From contig NZ_OY761442.1 of NCBI RefSeq assembly GCF_963664415.1, forward strand, positions 310,001 to 374,000: a DNA stretch of 64,000 nucleotides, written 5' to 3'. The notes under the pieces were generated by a model. It did no database searches, was not told where the DNA came from, and was given only the letters and a program-made list of their open reading frames with translations. Numbering within the stretch: the first letter of the stretch is position 1; each line of letters begins with the position of its first letter. The stretch is from an uncultured Desulfobacter sp. Lineage in GTDB: Bacteria; Desulfobacterota; Desulfobacteria; Desulfobacterales; Desulfobacteraceae. The translations under genes and the position numbers were made by a program. Shown here one piece after another: positions 51,371 through 60,400 of the stretch.

Positions 51371-52222
51371 ATGGAGAGCTGCGAAGACAATAGTAGTTCT
51401 TCCCACATCGGTCTGATTGCCGGTGGCGGCCAGTTTCCGCTTCTGTTTACCCAAAAAGCACGTGCAAACGGTTATAGAGTGATAGGGGTTGGATTTCACA
51501 GCGAAACCGACCCCCAGCTTGCCCAGTTAACCCATCGGTTTGAATGGCTTTATTTAGGCCAGCTCAGCAAACTGATTCGTTATTTTAAATCCCATGGCGT
51601 CACACAGGTGGTGCTCATGGGTTCCATCAGCAAAGCCAATATTTTCAAAGATATAAGGCCGGATTTTAAAGCTCTTGCTTTTATAGCTAAAACTGTGGGC
51701 ACCCACGATGACAATGTCCTTTCAGCATTTGCGGATCTTCTGGCAAAGCAGGGTATTACCTTAGTGCCATCCACCTTTCTTCTGCCCGAATTGATCAGTC
51801 CCAAAGGATGCTGGACAAAACGCAAACCAGACAAGGCTGAAAAAAAAGATATTGAGCAAGGATGGAAACTTGCCAAAGCCGTGGGGCGTCTTGATATCGG
51901 TCAGTGCCTTGTTATTTCCAATGGGACAGTCCTCGCAGTTGAAGCCATTGACGGCACGGATGCCACTATAGAACGGGGAGGGCGACTGAGCCGGGACAAT
52001 GGCGCCACAGTGGTTAAAATATCCAAACCTAATCAGGATTTGCGTTTTGATTTACCCTCATCCGGATGTACGACCATTGAAACCATGCATCGGTCCGGGG
52101 TCAACGTACTTGTGCTCGAAGCTGAAAAGTCAATTTCCTTTGACCGTGAACGAATGATTGCCCTGGCAGACAAATATAATATCTGTATAACCGCTGTAAC
52201 CGAGGATGAGATCCATGACTGA
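51371..52222 (+). CDS. lpxI: UDP-2,3-diacylglucosamine pyrophosphatase LpxI
   Basis: LpxI hydrolyses UDP-2,3-diacylglucosamine to lipid X and replaces LpxH in many bacteria outside the gamma and beta groups. Its N-terminal motif IGLIAGGGQFPLLFTQKARA and its C-terminal domain with GCWTKRKPDKAEKKDIEQGW, VAVEAIDGTDATIERGG and VVKISKPNQDLRFDLP are family hallmarks. It has 283 residues. No lpxH is seen in the window. It overlaps lpxB by eight bases. Confidence 0.95.
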   Translation: MESCEDNSSSSHIGLIAGGGQFPLLFTQKARANGYRVIGVGFHSETDPQLAQLTHRFEWLYLGQLSKLIRYFKSHGVTQVVLMGSISKANIFKDIRPDFKALAFIAKTVGTHDDNVLSAFADLLAKQGITLVPSTFLLPELISPKGCWTKRKPDKAEKKDIEQGWKLAKAVGRLDIGQCLVISNGTVLAVEAIDGTDATIERGGRLSRDNGATVVKISKPNQDLRFDLPSSGCTTIETMHRSGVNVLVLEAEKSISFDRERMIALADKYNICITAVTEDEIHD

Positions 52223-53402
52223 ACGTACTTGCCATATTATGATTCTTGCCGGTGAGCCTTCAGGCGATTTTCACGGGGGGGCGTTGGTGCGGTCTTTAAG
52301 GCAACTTTGTCCCGGTGTCCGGATTACGGGCATCGGTGGTAAAACTATGGCGGGGCAGGGTGCGGACATTTTTTTTCCCATTGAGAAGTTGTCCGCCATG
52401 GGGCTTGTTCAAGTGATCCGGCAGTTGGGGACCATCAAACAGGCCTTTTGTCTTGTTAAGCGACGATTGAAAACAGATCCCCCGGATGCTGTTGTGCTCA
52501 TTGATTATCCTGGTTTTAATCTGAAAATCGCTAATTATATAAAACAGCATTATGACATTCCCATCTGTTATTATATTGCGCCAAAGGTCTGGGCTTGGAA
52601 TGCCAAACGCCTGGATGTCATTGCAAAAGTCATCGACCATGTAGCGCTGATTTTTCCCTTTGAAATTCCCATTTATAAAGCCAAAAAAATTCGCGCCACC
52701 TATGTGGGAAATCCTTTGGTGGATGAGTACCCCCAAAGCCTGCCGGTTTTAGGCAGCACCAATGAAAAAAAGCTGTCTGATGATCTGGTTATCGGACTGC
52801 TTCCGGGTTCCAGATCTGCTGAAATTGACAACCTGCTTCCTGTTATGCTGGATGCCGCAGGCATGATTGCAAAAAAATATCCCCATTTAAAATGTCTTGT
52901 TTCATCCGGTATTGAACAGTATGAAGAACGTATTAAACAGATTGTATCTGTTCATCCAAACAGCAATCTATGCCGAATTGTAACAGGTCGGCCAAAACAG
53001 ATTTTTGATCGGGCCGCGCTTTTAATTGCCGCATCCGGCACCGTCACGCTGGAAGCCGCATTAAATCTTGTGCCCACAGTAATTATTTATAAAATGTCCG
53101 GTATGGCTTACCGGCTTGCACGACTGCTTGTGAAAGCCAAATACATTGGGCTTGCCAATCTGATAGTCGGTCATCAGATAATGCCTGAATTGATTCAGGA
53201 CAACGCCAATGCTCAAACCATCTGTGAAACCGTATTATCAATGTTACCTGAACTATCGACGCATCAACAGCAACTTCATCAGGTCCGCAGACGATTGGGC
53301 CTGCCGGGTGCCCCAAAACGCGCAGCAGCCATAATACTTAACCTGATTCATAAAAATGAGATCCCAAAGAGTTGTTTGACAAATTCAGGAAAAAGCGATT
53401 AG
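52215..53402 (+). CDS. lpxB: Lipid A disaccharide synthase LpxB
   Basis: LpxB is a GT19 glycosyltransferase that joins lipid X to UDP-diacylglucosamine. Motifs: ILAGEPSGDFHGG, IDYPGFNLKIA, YYIAPKVWAWNAKR, YVGNPLVDEYP, LLPGSRSAEI and AASGTVTLEAAL. It has about 395 residues. An ATG exists at 52206 with AGG touching it; the ATG at 52215 has better spacing from the same GAGG. It completes the lpxD-A-I-B run. Confidence 0.95.
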   Translation: MTERTCHIMILAGEPSGDFHGGALVRSLRQLCPGVRITGIGGKTMAGQGADIFFPIEKLSAMGLVQVIRQLGTIKQAFCLVKRRLKTDPPDAVVLIDYPGFNLKIANYIKQHYDIPICYYIAPKVWAWNAKRLDVIAKVIDHVALIFPFEIPIYKAKKIRATYVGNPLVDEYPQSLPVLGSTNEKKLSDDLVIGLLPGSRSAEIDNLLPVMLDAAGMIAKKYPHLKCLVSSGIEQYEERIKQIVSVHPNSNLCRIVTGRPKQIFDRAALLIAASGTVTLEAALNLVPTVIIYKMSGMAYRLARLLVKAKYIGLANLIVGHQIMPELIQDNANAQTICETVLSMLPELSTHQQQLHQVRRRLGLPGAPKRAAAIILNLIHKNEIPKSCLTNSGKSD

Positions 53403-53443
53403 ATTGTTTATCTTAACTAACATGTTAAATTATTAGGAATATA

Positions 53444-54700
53444 TTGCAGGTTATGAGTATTGAAGCAACCTTGTTATGCATCTGCCTTTTTCTATCCGGT
53501 TTTTTTTCCATGTCTGAAACAGCGCTTTTTTCAATTTCAAGAGTCAAAGCCTTTCATATCTCTAAAGATGGTTCAAAGTCCGGTCAGCTTATCCTGGGCA
53601 TGAAGGAAGACTCTCACACACTTTTGACCACCATTCTCATCGGTAACAACCTGGTAAATATTGGTGCATCATCCCTTGCCACCTCCCTGGCCATTTCCCA
53701 TTTCCAGTCAAATGCCGTGGGAATTGCTACCGGTGTAATGACGCTTCTGATTCTTGTGTTTGGGGAGATTTTCCCAAAATCCTTTGCCAACCATAATAAT
53801 GTAGTGGTCGCAAGGGCAGTCATATATCCCATATACTGGTTGTCAAAAATTTTATGGCCTTTGATTTTTGTGCTTAATTTCATACCTAAATTGCACGGAA
53901 TGATAGACAATTCCCAGGATACCGTAACCGAAGATGAATTGATGACCATGGTGGAAGTGGTGGAAGGCGAAGGTGAAATAAAAGAAGAAGAGATGGAATA
54001 CATCACCAATATCTTTGAATTTGATGACACCTATTGTTCTGAAATTATGACACCCAGGGCAGATATGTTTGTGGTTGATGCAGCAGAAGGCCTGGACATC
54101 CCCAAAATTTTGAAAACAGGATTTTCACGCATTCCGGTGATTGAGGATACCATCGATAACATTGTGGGCATTTTGCACATCAAAGATTTATTTTCAGGAT
54201 ACCTGAAAAATAACGGTTCCGAGACGAACTCTGACAGCCTTGATGTCAAAGAGATTATGAAAAAGCCGTATTTCATCCCGGAATCAAAGAAACTGGATTC
54301 ACTACTCAAAGCCTTTAAAGCGAAAAAAAGCCATATGGCTGTTGTGGTTGATGAATATGGCGGCGTATCCGGTATCGTAACCCTTGAGGATGTGGTTGAA
54401 GAGATTTTTGGTGAAATTGCCGATGAGTCCGATAAAAATACACCGGACATTGTCCAGATTAAAGGGAACAAGTGGCTGGTGTCAGGCAAAACCGATATAT
54501 ATCATGTTAACAAAGAGCTGAATCTGGGCATCCCAGAATCTGTAAACTATGATACGGTTTCGGGATTTTTTCTTGAACTTGTGGAGCGTATTCCAAACCC
54601 CGGGGAGTCCGTTCGCATGAATAACTGGACTTTTACGGTAAAGGACATGGATGGCAACCGGATTCAGTCTTTTATCATTAAACCGGCCGAAGAACCCTGA
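53444..54700 (+). CDS. CNNM/CorC-HlyC-family transporter-like protein
   Basis: It has an N-terminal DUF21 (CNNM) membrane domain with about four helices (CICLFLSGFFSMSETALFSI; LLTTILIGNNLVNIGASSLA; GVMTLLILVFGEIFPKSFAN). A CBS pair follows (IMTPRADMFVVDAAEG; MAVVVDEYGGVSGIVTLEDV), then a CorC_HlyC domain (IKGNKWLVSGKTDIYHVNKE). The family is linked to Mg2+ or Co2+ efflux and not to true haemolysin. The start is a TTG (53444) with AGGA five bases upstream, or an ATG at 53453. It ends the rightward envelope run. Confidence 0.92.
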   Translation: MQVMSIEATLLCICLFLSGFFSMSETALFSISRVKAFHISKDGSKSGQLILGMKEDSHTLLTTILIGNNLVNIGASSLATSLAISHFQSNAVGIATGVMTLLILVFGEIFPKSFANHNNVVVARAVIYPIYWLSKILWPLIFVLNFIPKLHGMIDNSQDTVTEDELMTMVEVVEGEGEIKEEEMEYITNIFEFDDTYCSEIMTPRADMFVVDAAEGLDIPKILKTGFSRIPVIEDTIDNIVGILHIKDLFSGYLKNNGSETNSDSLDVKEIMKKPYFIPESKKLDSLLKAFKAKKSHMAVVVDEYGGVSGIVTLEDVVEEIFGEIADESDKNTPDIVQIKGNKWLVSGKTDIYHVNKELNLGIPESVNYDTVSGFFLELVERIPNPGESVRMNNWTFTVKDMDGNRIQSFIIKPAEEP

Positions 54701-54820
54701 TCGGCCGGATTTTATGAACCTAATGTATATTTTGTTTTGCCGCATTGTAAGGTGTATGCCATGTTAATTTCACGCGCTGAGTTTCGGTTCTGTAAGACAG
54801 GGTTGAACCGGGTGGCAGGA

Positions 54821-55648
54821 TCAAAATATGTAAGTTAGGCGCAGATATGTCCAGGAGCCTTTTGTAAACGCTTTAGATTCCACGTCGTGCATGTATCTTA
54901 AATTGACCACGAGATTTCCCTGTAGCATGTAACCTAGGTTAAGGCCCAGTTTTAAATTTTCTCCCTGGGTGCCGGGCAGGCTGACTCCGCCGGATTCAAT
55001 ATCGTCAAAGTCTTTCCACCAGGCAGCCTGAACCCCGATGCGCAATTTTTTCGTGACGGCATAGGCAACTACACCTTCCAGTTCAACCGCATCCGACACA
55101 TCATCACCGGCTGCATCCTTGTCTTTTTGCCAGTAATTTAGGCATGCATCAAAGGACCAGGGGCCGGGATACCAGCCAAAGGCGAGCTGGTGCTGGAACC
55201 ACCAGGAATCATTGCTGACCTCATCGGAACCCGTGGGGGTATAGGCAAACTCCCAGAAGGAAAGAAACACCTGGTCTTCAAAATTTTCATAAAGGAAGAT
55301 AAACGGGCCGACCACAAGATCCCCAAGGCCGTCTGCAGTATCCTCCCCATCCACGGAAATGCTTTGAAACGGGACAACCGCGTTGACCCCCCAGGTTTTC
55401 CCAAACACTTTTCCTGCAAAATAAACCGGCCTGAATGCGGCATAGGCCACGTCCGTCCCGATATCCACGGTGGTGCCGTTTTCGTTTTCATATTCCGGCA
55501 AATGCTGGTAGCCGAAATAGCTGACAAGCACCTTTGTGCCGACCGGGGCCGAACTGTTGTCCAGAGGGTCTAATACATCGGCCCAAGCTGTTGTACTGAT
55601 AATCATGGAAATTAACACACCCGTGAGACACATCAATTGTTTTTTCAT
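54821..55648 (-). CDS. Outer-membrane beta-barrel protein of the MetA/phenol-degradation transporter family
   Basis: A signal peptide (MKKQLMCLTGVLISMIISTT, ending AWA-DV) is followed by amphipathic strands: VLVSYFGYQHLPEY, WGVNAVVPFQSISV, GLGDLVVGPFIFLYE, WWFQHQLAFGWYPGPW. It ends in a C-terminal aromatic strand WTYLRLTYIF. This fits the Phenol_MetA_deg outer-membrane family, thought to be uptake channels. The ATG at 55648 (AAGGA upstream) replaces a longer frame from 55675, giving 275 residues. It follows the split hypothetical gene by 19 bases and probably shared an operon with it and the APC permease. Confidence 0.82.
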   Translation of the reverse strand: MKKQLMCLTGVLISMIISTTAWADVLDPLDNSSAPVGTKVLVSYFGYQHLPEYENENGTTVDIGTDVAYAAFRPVYFAGKVFGKTWGVNAVVPFQSISVDGEDTADGLGDLVVGPFIFLYENFEDQVFLSFWEFAYTPTGSDEVSNDSWWFQHQLAFGWYPGPWSFDACLNYWQKDKDAAGDDVSDAVELEGVVAYAVTKKLRIGVQAAWWKDFDDIESGGVSLPGTQGENLKLGLNLGYMLQGNLVVNLRYMHDVESKAFTKGSWTYLRLTYIF

Positions 55649-56141
55649 CAAATTTTCCTTTTCTTGTTTATCCATCAGTCAAAATATTCATAAGGGTTTT
55701 GAAAAAAGCAGCACTGTAGCTTATCTGTTCATCGCTGATTGCAACTTTAAAATGCATGGGCGGGAAAAGAAGCGAAAGATAGCCACCGCCATACAAATTA
55801 AGAAAAAGCGTTACGGTTGAATTATCAGAAGATATCAAAACCGCATCAAAGTCCGTTTTTTTACATAGCGTGGCCACGTCGGTATGCTGTTTTACCTTCT
55901 TATAAAAAGAGGTCAGTATTTTATCTGAACTTTTGATCCGCCAGCTCCCAAACCGGTTGAGGTAGCAACGGCCGGCTTTAGTGCTGCCGGGCGGTTGATC
56001 AGGCAACGGCAACGAGGCCTGGAGAGATAAAAAGTAGTTGGCGCTGATCAGGCTGCTTTTTCGAACAAATGAAAGCGATCCGGCATATGGCAGCTCAGGG
56101 AAAAAGATTTTTCCCTGTCGCCAGAGGCTGCTTTTACCCAA

Positions 56142-57174
56142 GGCTCATGTTGCGTATCAGGGTCGTATAATGGTAGATGGTGATTTTTTCTGACCGAATT
56201 CACCTTAGGAGCTTAACGGATGCAGGTAAACATAAAGACTCTGATTGATGATACACAATGTTATGAAACTGTTCGGGAATTGCGCTGGCCGGAAGGACGC
56301 CAATGTCCGTTTTGTGAATCCAAACGAGTAATCAAAAGGGGTTTCGATGAAAAAGAACCTGCCAGGCAGCGTTATGAATGTAAAAATTGTAGTAAACGCT
56401 TTGACGACTTGACGGGTACCATTTTCGCTGGGCATCATCAACCCCTAAAAGTATGGATTTTGTGTCTTTATTTTATGGGGCTGAACTTGTCCAACAAGCA
56501 GATTGCCAAAGAACTGGACTTGGACCGCACGGATGTTCAAAAGATGACCACCCAACTTCGTGAAGGCGTGGTAAAAAAAAGCCGCCCGTAACTCTCGACG
56601 ACAAGGTTGAGTGCGATGAAGTCTACATTGTAGCAGGGCATAAAGGCAATCCCGAAGCAGTATTCCAAAAAGGGAGGGAAGGCCGTCGAAATCGTTTACG
56701 AGGTGCTCGTGGGCGGGGTACATTGGAAAAAGAGAAGCCACCTGTATTTGGTATGATTCAGCGATGCGGGCTGGTGGTAATCAAGATGCTTGCCAATGTT
56801 CGCCGGGTAACCATTGAGCCCTTGATAAAATCAGTCATTTTGCCAGGAACTTTGATCTACACGGATGAATACGGGATATATAACCGATTAAGCGAGTGGG
56901 GGTACAAGCATAAGAGCGTGAATCACGGGGCTGGAGAATATGCCAGAGACGAGGATGGGGATGGTTTCCATGAAGTCCATGTAAATACGATGGAAGGCTT
57001 CTGGTCTTTGCTACGTGGTTGGTTGCGTCCACATCGAGGAGTTTCACAGGAAAAGCTCCCGTTTTATCTTGGCTTTTTTGAATTCGTTCATAACGCTGGC
57101 AAGCGAGGAAAGGCCTTGCTCCATTCACTTGTCGAACTTTTGGTCAGATAAGACCTTGAAACACAACATGAGCC
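56142..57174 (+). mobile_element. IS1595-family insertion sequence with exact 8-bp target duplication
   Basis: The left end GGCTCATGTTGCGTATCA (56142 on) and the reverse complement of the right end, GGCTCATGTTGTGTTTCA (from 57174), form imperfect terminal inverted repeats of about 25 bases. Directly outside, TTACCCAA occurs at 56134-56141 and again at 57175-57182, a perfect 8-bp target-site duplication as expected for IS1595. The element is 1033 bp and carries one transposase gene in two frames. The exact duplication implies a fairly recent insertion. Confidence 0.93.
56220..57151 (+). CDS. IS1595-family transposase, two frames joined at an A8 run
   Basis: The first frame (56220-56591) holds an N-terminal zinc ribbon (CPFCESK ... 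YECKNCSKRFDD) and a helix-turn-helix (NLSNKQIAKELDLDRTDVQK), then stops after VVKKSRP. Reading one base back at the A-run near 56573-56580 gives VTLDDKVECDEVYIVAGHKG (first catalytic Asp), YTDEYGIYNRL (second) and HEVHVNTMEGFWSLLRGWLR (Asn-x-x-Glu region), ending at 57151. So the whole ISXO2-like transposase is present with a -1 shift. Programmed slippage at AAAAAAAAG is plausible, as in several IS families. A sequencing error or decay is the alternative. Confidence 0.85.
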
Positions 57175-57247
57175 TTACCCAAATAGGGTTCAAATCGCTT
57201 TGCACCGTCAATCAGTATGCGTTGGCTGTCAATTTTCAGCATTCAGT

Positions 57248-58669
57248 TCAGCTCCCGAAAGCCACGCCAACTTCTTTTTTGCTTTGAACAGGTTCTTCCA
57301 TTTCCATATACTTGAGGACCGGTTCGAGGGGGGTCGGTTTAAATAGCTTTTTATTCAGTACTAATTTGAGCCATAGCGCTGAATAAACAATTGATATGCC
57401 GATAAAGAGACAGGACCATCGCATGATGGTATTTCTTATCTCCGGGTCAGGGAAGATGTTTATAAAGGACGCCAGCATCCCTAAAGCGCCCAGGATCTGC
57501 GGCAAAGGAAAAAACGGGGATTTGTAGGGCCGTTTGAGTTGGGGATATCGCAGCCTGAGCACAATCACATCAATATGGGCGACGATATAGCAAAGCAGCC
57601 AGGAGGACACTGCGGCAAGCAGATAGACCATGATATTGCCTGCATTGGCGATACCGCCAAAATAAAAACAGCCAATGCCCCCTGACATGGCCAGTATCCC
57701 GATCCAAGGGGTCTTGAAACGGGGATGAAGTCTGCCGAACACGGCAGGGAGCTCTCCGTTTAAAGCCATGCTGTAAAGCATCCGCGGGACCACGGCAATA
57801 ACGGTATTCACGGTGCTGGCGGTTGCAAAAAGACTTACAATTGAAATAATTACCAGACCGGGTTTGCCCAAAACTGCCTGGGCCACCAGGATGTGAGGGC
57901 TAAGCGACTCTGCCAGCTCTCCCAGCGGTACATACTTAATGCAGGTAAGCCCGTACAACAAGTTTATAACAAAAATGATCAACAGGCCAAGGCTCATGGC
58001 CCGGGGAATATGCTTTTCCGGTTCCTGAATTTCCTGGGCCATGGGTGTTACGAATTCGATACCGATATACAGCCATATGGCCAGTGCAGTAAGACTGAGT
58101 ACACTCCATCCCATGGGATTGAAGTCCATTTGTGCAAGGCGATGCAGTGACGGGTTTCCTACCTCGGTGAGTCCAATAATCCCCAAGCCTGCAATTGAAA
58201 CCATCATTCCCGTGGTGAACAGAATCTGTGACTTTGCAAATACATCCACCCCAAGTATATTAAAAACAATGAGAACCCCAAAAAGGGTTCCCCCGATAAC
58301 TGCCGGGGAACATGAAGGAATAAATGTAGATGAAATGATTGACCCTGCTATGGCCAGCTCGGAAGGCACCGCAAAAAAGTTGGGAATAATATATCCGGCA
58401 ATGGTGGCCACCATTGCCAGCAGCGGGCCCAAGGCAACCTGTGTGTAGGACCGGATACCTCCGGCATTGGGCATCAGGCAGGCAAGTTCTGCGAAACTTT
58501 GTGCCGAAAAATGCTGCAGCACCCAGGCTGCAATCATGGCGATAACAAACCCGGGGCCGGCAATTCCCATGCCCTGGCCCAGAGTTACCAGCGTACTGGA
58601 CGCTACGACCAGCCCCATGCTGACCGAAAGACAGGCCCAGAAGCCAAGCGATCTTTTTAAGTTGTCCAT
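57248..58669 (-). CDS. APC-superfamily amino acid permease
   Basis: About twelve membrane helices are seen. The first motif is RSLGFWACLSVSMGLVVASS, and the second helix region FAELACLMPNAGGIRSYTQV matches the APC consensus. Others are IPNFFAVPSELAIAG and SWLLCYIVAHIDVIVLRLRY. A short charged C-terminal tail (MEMEEPVQSKKEVG) follows. The ATG at 58669 has AAGGAG nine bases upstream, so the longer frame to 58723 is unlikely; the protein has 473 residues. It likely imports the amino acid or amine used by the RidA/OCD/flavoenzyme operon nearby. It leads the operon with the split gene and the outer-membrane channel. Confidence 0.9.
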   Translation of the reverse strand: MDNLKRSLGFWACLSVSMGLVVASSTLVTLGQGMGIAGPGFVIAMIAAWVLQHFSAQSFAELACLMPNAGGIRSYTQVALGPLLAMVATIAGYIIPNFFAVPSELAIAGSIISSTFIPSCSPAVIGGTLFGVLIVFNILGVDVFAKSQILFTTGMMVSIAGLGIIGLTEVGNPSLHRLAQMDFNPMGWSVLSLTALAIWLYIGIEFVTPMAQEIQEPEKHIPRAMSLGLLIIFVINLLYGLTCIKYVPLGELAESLSPHILVAQAVLGKPGLVIISIVSLFATASTVNTVIAVVPRMLYSMALNGELPAVFGRLHPRFKTPWIGILAMSGGIGCFYFGGIANAGNIMVYLLAAVSSWLLCYIVAHIDVIVLRLRYPQLKRPYKSPFFPLPQILGALGMLASFINIFPDPEIRNTIMRWSCLFIGISIVYSALWLKLVLNKKLFKPTPLEPVLKYMEMEEPVQSKKEVGVAFGS

Positions 58670-58790
58670 TCCGTTTCTCCTTATAAAACCGGTTAATTTG
58701 TTCTGGTGATTGACGCAGAACAAAGCTACCTTTTATAAGGCAAGCCGGTATTGGAAAAAACGGAACAGGATTGTTATTTTTTAAAAAACC

Positions 58791-59582
58791 TTAACAAAAA
58801 CTGCCGTGAATGATCTGGGTCGGGGTGTTCATGGAGAACTCTTTAAATTCATTGATAAAATGGGCCTGGTCATAATAACCGGCATTCTGGGCAAGATCAG
58901 CAAACGTCACTTTTTTTTGTAATCTGAGCAAGCTGAAACTTCGCTGGAAACGCACAATTCTGGAAAAGAGCTTGGGGGAAATCCCCACATATTTTTTAAA
59001 AACATTGCTGACATGTCTTGTGGAGTATCCTGTTTCTTCGGCCAATGCCTGAACCCTAATTTCTCCACAGGAGGTATTTATTTTTTTGAGAAGAAATGAG
59101 ATCAGCGACGGGGTGCAATCTTTATCGTTGTTGCAATGCGTATAATATTTTTCAAACAGGGAGATCCTTTCATCGAAAGATCCGGCGCCACAGATCAATT
59201 CCACAGATTCGTCTGAGTTGCTTTGGATATCGTCAAGGAGGATTTCCCGGTCTGTGAATTTGGACAGCGGGCTTTTTAGAATTTGTTTTGCTGTGCCCGG
59301 AAAAAATCTTGCGCCAAAATAAAGACTGCCTTTTTTAAACTCAATCTGTTTGCCTTTTTTAACCGACCCGCACACTGACGCTGTAGGTGCTGAATCGGAG
59401 CAATGGAAAAGAATATCAATGGTTCCGTCCGGTACCGCCACGATGGCCCGGTCATCATTGGATGGGACTTTAAAACTGTAGTACTGTGCCAGCAGGCCGG
59501 ATGAAGAACCAACACGTGAGACAAACTGTCTGGTGGACAATTTAAAAAAGGGCTGTTCCGGTAGATAAAAGGAATTGTTCAT
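58791..59582 (-). CDS. AraC-family transcriptional regulator
   Basis: The 263-residue protein has an N-terminal domain with VPDGTIDILFHCSDSAPTAS and GARFFPGTAKQILKSPLSKF, typical of AraC proteins with a DUF6597-like sensor. Its C-terminal DNA-binding domain carries GEIRVQALAEETGYSTRHVS and VTFADLAQNAGYYDQAHFIN. It lies 121 bases upstream of the permease on the same strand and is divergent from the ridA operon across about 390 bases. It is thus the likely regulator of both. Confidence 0.9.
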   Translation of the reverse strand: MNNSFYLPEQPFFKLSTRQFVSRVGSSSGLLAQYYSFKVPSNDDRAIVAVPDGTIDILFHCSDSAPTASVCGSVKKGKQIEFKKGSLYFGARFFPGTAKQILKSPLSKFTDREILLDDIQSNSDESVELICGAGSFDERISLFEKYYTHCNNDKDCTPSLISFLLKKINTSCGEIRVQALAEETGYSTRHVSNVFKKYVGISPKLFSRIVRFQRSFSLLRLQKKVTFADLAQNAGYYDQAHFINEFKEFSMNTPTQIIHGSFC

Positions 59583-59970
59583 CTTAAAACGGACTCTTTT
59601 CTTTGTTAAGCAACGTTACAAAATAAAAACAAAAGTGACTTTTCACATTAGCAATACCAATAACTTTGGCAGCTGTTGCAACAACAGTGCCTGTATTCAA
59701 AAACGATATCTTCAAGGCTGGACCCAGTATTTCTTACTGCCTGATTTTTAATGATATATTTTTTGCAACATGTTATTTCAATATCCTTGAATAATCGAAA
59801 CGATCAGGTAAGATCAAGATTTTAAATACGTTTTTGTAGTATATAAAATACTAAAATGTATTTAAAAGATCTGCATTTATTTAGAACTTCCGATTTTTCC
59901 AATACGAACATTTGAGTTCGCTGGTATTGGTGTCCTTAAATTTACTTGATTTTTGCAAGGAGAGCAGATC
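59583..59970. promoter_or_regulatory. Divergent control region between the AraC gene and the ridA operon
   Basis: About 390 AT-rich bases with no gene. CCAATAC (59899-59905) and GTATTGG (59924-59930) are inverted around GAAC...GTTC, giving an imperfect palindrome about 40 bases before ridA. AAGGAG lies before the ridA ATG. A second AATACCAATAA-type stretch lies near 59653 by the AraC start. The palindrome is a candidate operator; AraC proteins usually bind direct repeats, so another regulator is possible. Confidence 0.5.
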
Positions 59971-60366
59971 ATGGAACGAACGAATTATTCGTCAGGTGCA
60001 CCGCTTGAAGAAATTGCAGGATATTCCCGGATGGTAAAGGTCGGCGACCACGTTTATATCGGCGGAACAACAGCCGTTCAATCCGATGGTTCTGTTTGCG
60101 GTGAAACCCCTAATGAGCAGGCCAGGTTCATATTTGAAAAGTTTACAGACCTTTTAAAACAGGCCGGCGCCCAGGTGCAGGATGTCATCAAGGTCAAAGC
60201 CTACATAACGGATATGGGCTTTGCAAAAGAGGTGGCTGACGCTTACAGCGAAATTTTTAAGTCGGTGCGTCCACTTTTTACAATGGTCGAGACCCCCAAA
60301 CTCAATCGGCCGGCCCAAAAGGTGGAAATTGAAATAGAAGCCGTCATTGGATGCGAAATTTCATAA
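59971..60366 (+). CDS. RidA-family (YjgF/YER057c) protein
   Basis: RidA proteins hydrolyse reactive enamine/imine products of amino-acid enzymes. The 131-residue sequence shows SSGAPLEEIAGYSRMVKVGD, VYIGGTTAVQ, FTDLLKQAGAQVQDVIKVKA and RPLFTMVETPKLNRPAQKVE. In place of the usual R(P/A)xR-x-x-VxxxxLP tail this text ends VEIEIEAVIG, so the canonical arginine (Arg105 in human RidA) may be shifted or missing. The ATG at 59971 with AGGAG is chosen over an upstream TTG. Its place before OCD and flavin oxidases fits imine removal. Confidence 0.88.
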   Translation: MERTNYSSGAPLEEIAGYSRMVKVGDHVYIGGTTAVQSDGSVCGETPNEQARFIFEKFTDLLKQAGAQVQDVIKVKAYITDMGFAKEVADAYSEIFKSVRPLFTMVETPKLNRPAQKVEIEIEAVIGCEIS

Positions 60367-60400
60367 GTTTATAAAAATTAAAACCGAAAGGATATAACAC

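Larger units (their letters stand above)
55668..57242 (-). pseudogene. Conserved-looking protein of unknown function, split by an IS1595-family element
   Basis: If the insertion (56142-57174) and one copy of its 8-bp duplication are removed, one leftward frame results. It starts at ATG 57242 (GGGAG nine bases upstream): MLKIDSQRILIDGAKRFEPY, joined at LGKSS to LWRQGKIFFPELPYAGSLSF, and ends ISYSAAFFKTLMNILTDG at 55668. That gives roughly 180 residues. It begins six bases after the APC permease stop and ends just before the outer-membrane protein gene, so it was the middle gene of an operon. No known domain is recognised. A downstream TTG could still make a shortened product of 157 residues. 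The insertion may also be polar on the downstream gene. Confidence 0.82.

Noticed and set aside
57000..57287. Frame of 90 codons over the right end of the IS1595 element
   Set aside because: It crosses the terminal repeat into flanking DNA in the wrong frame for the transposase and is chance.
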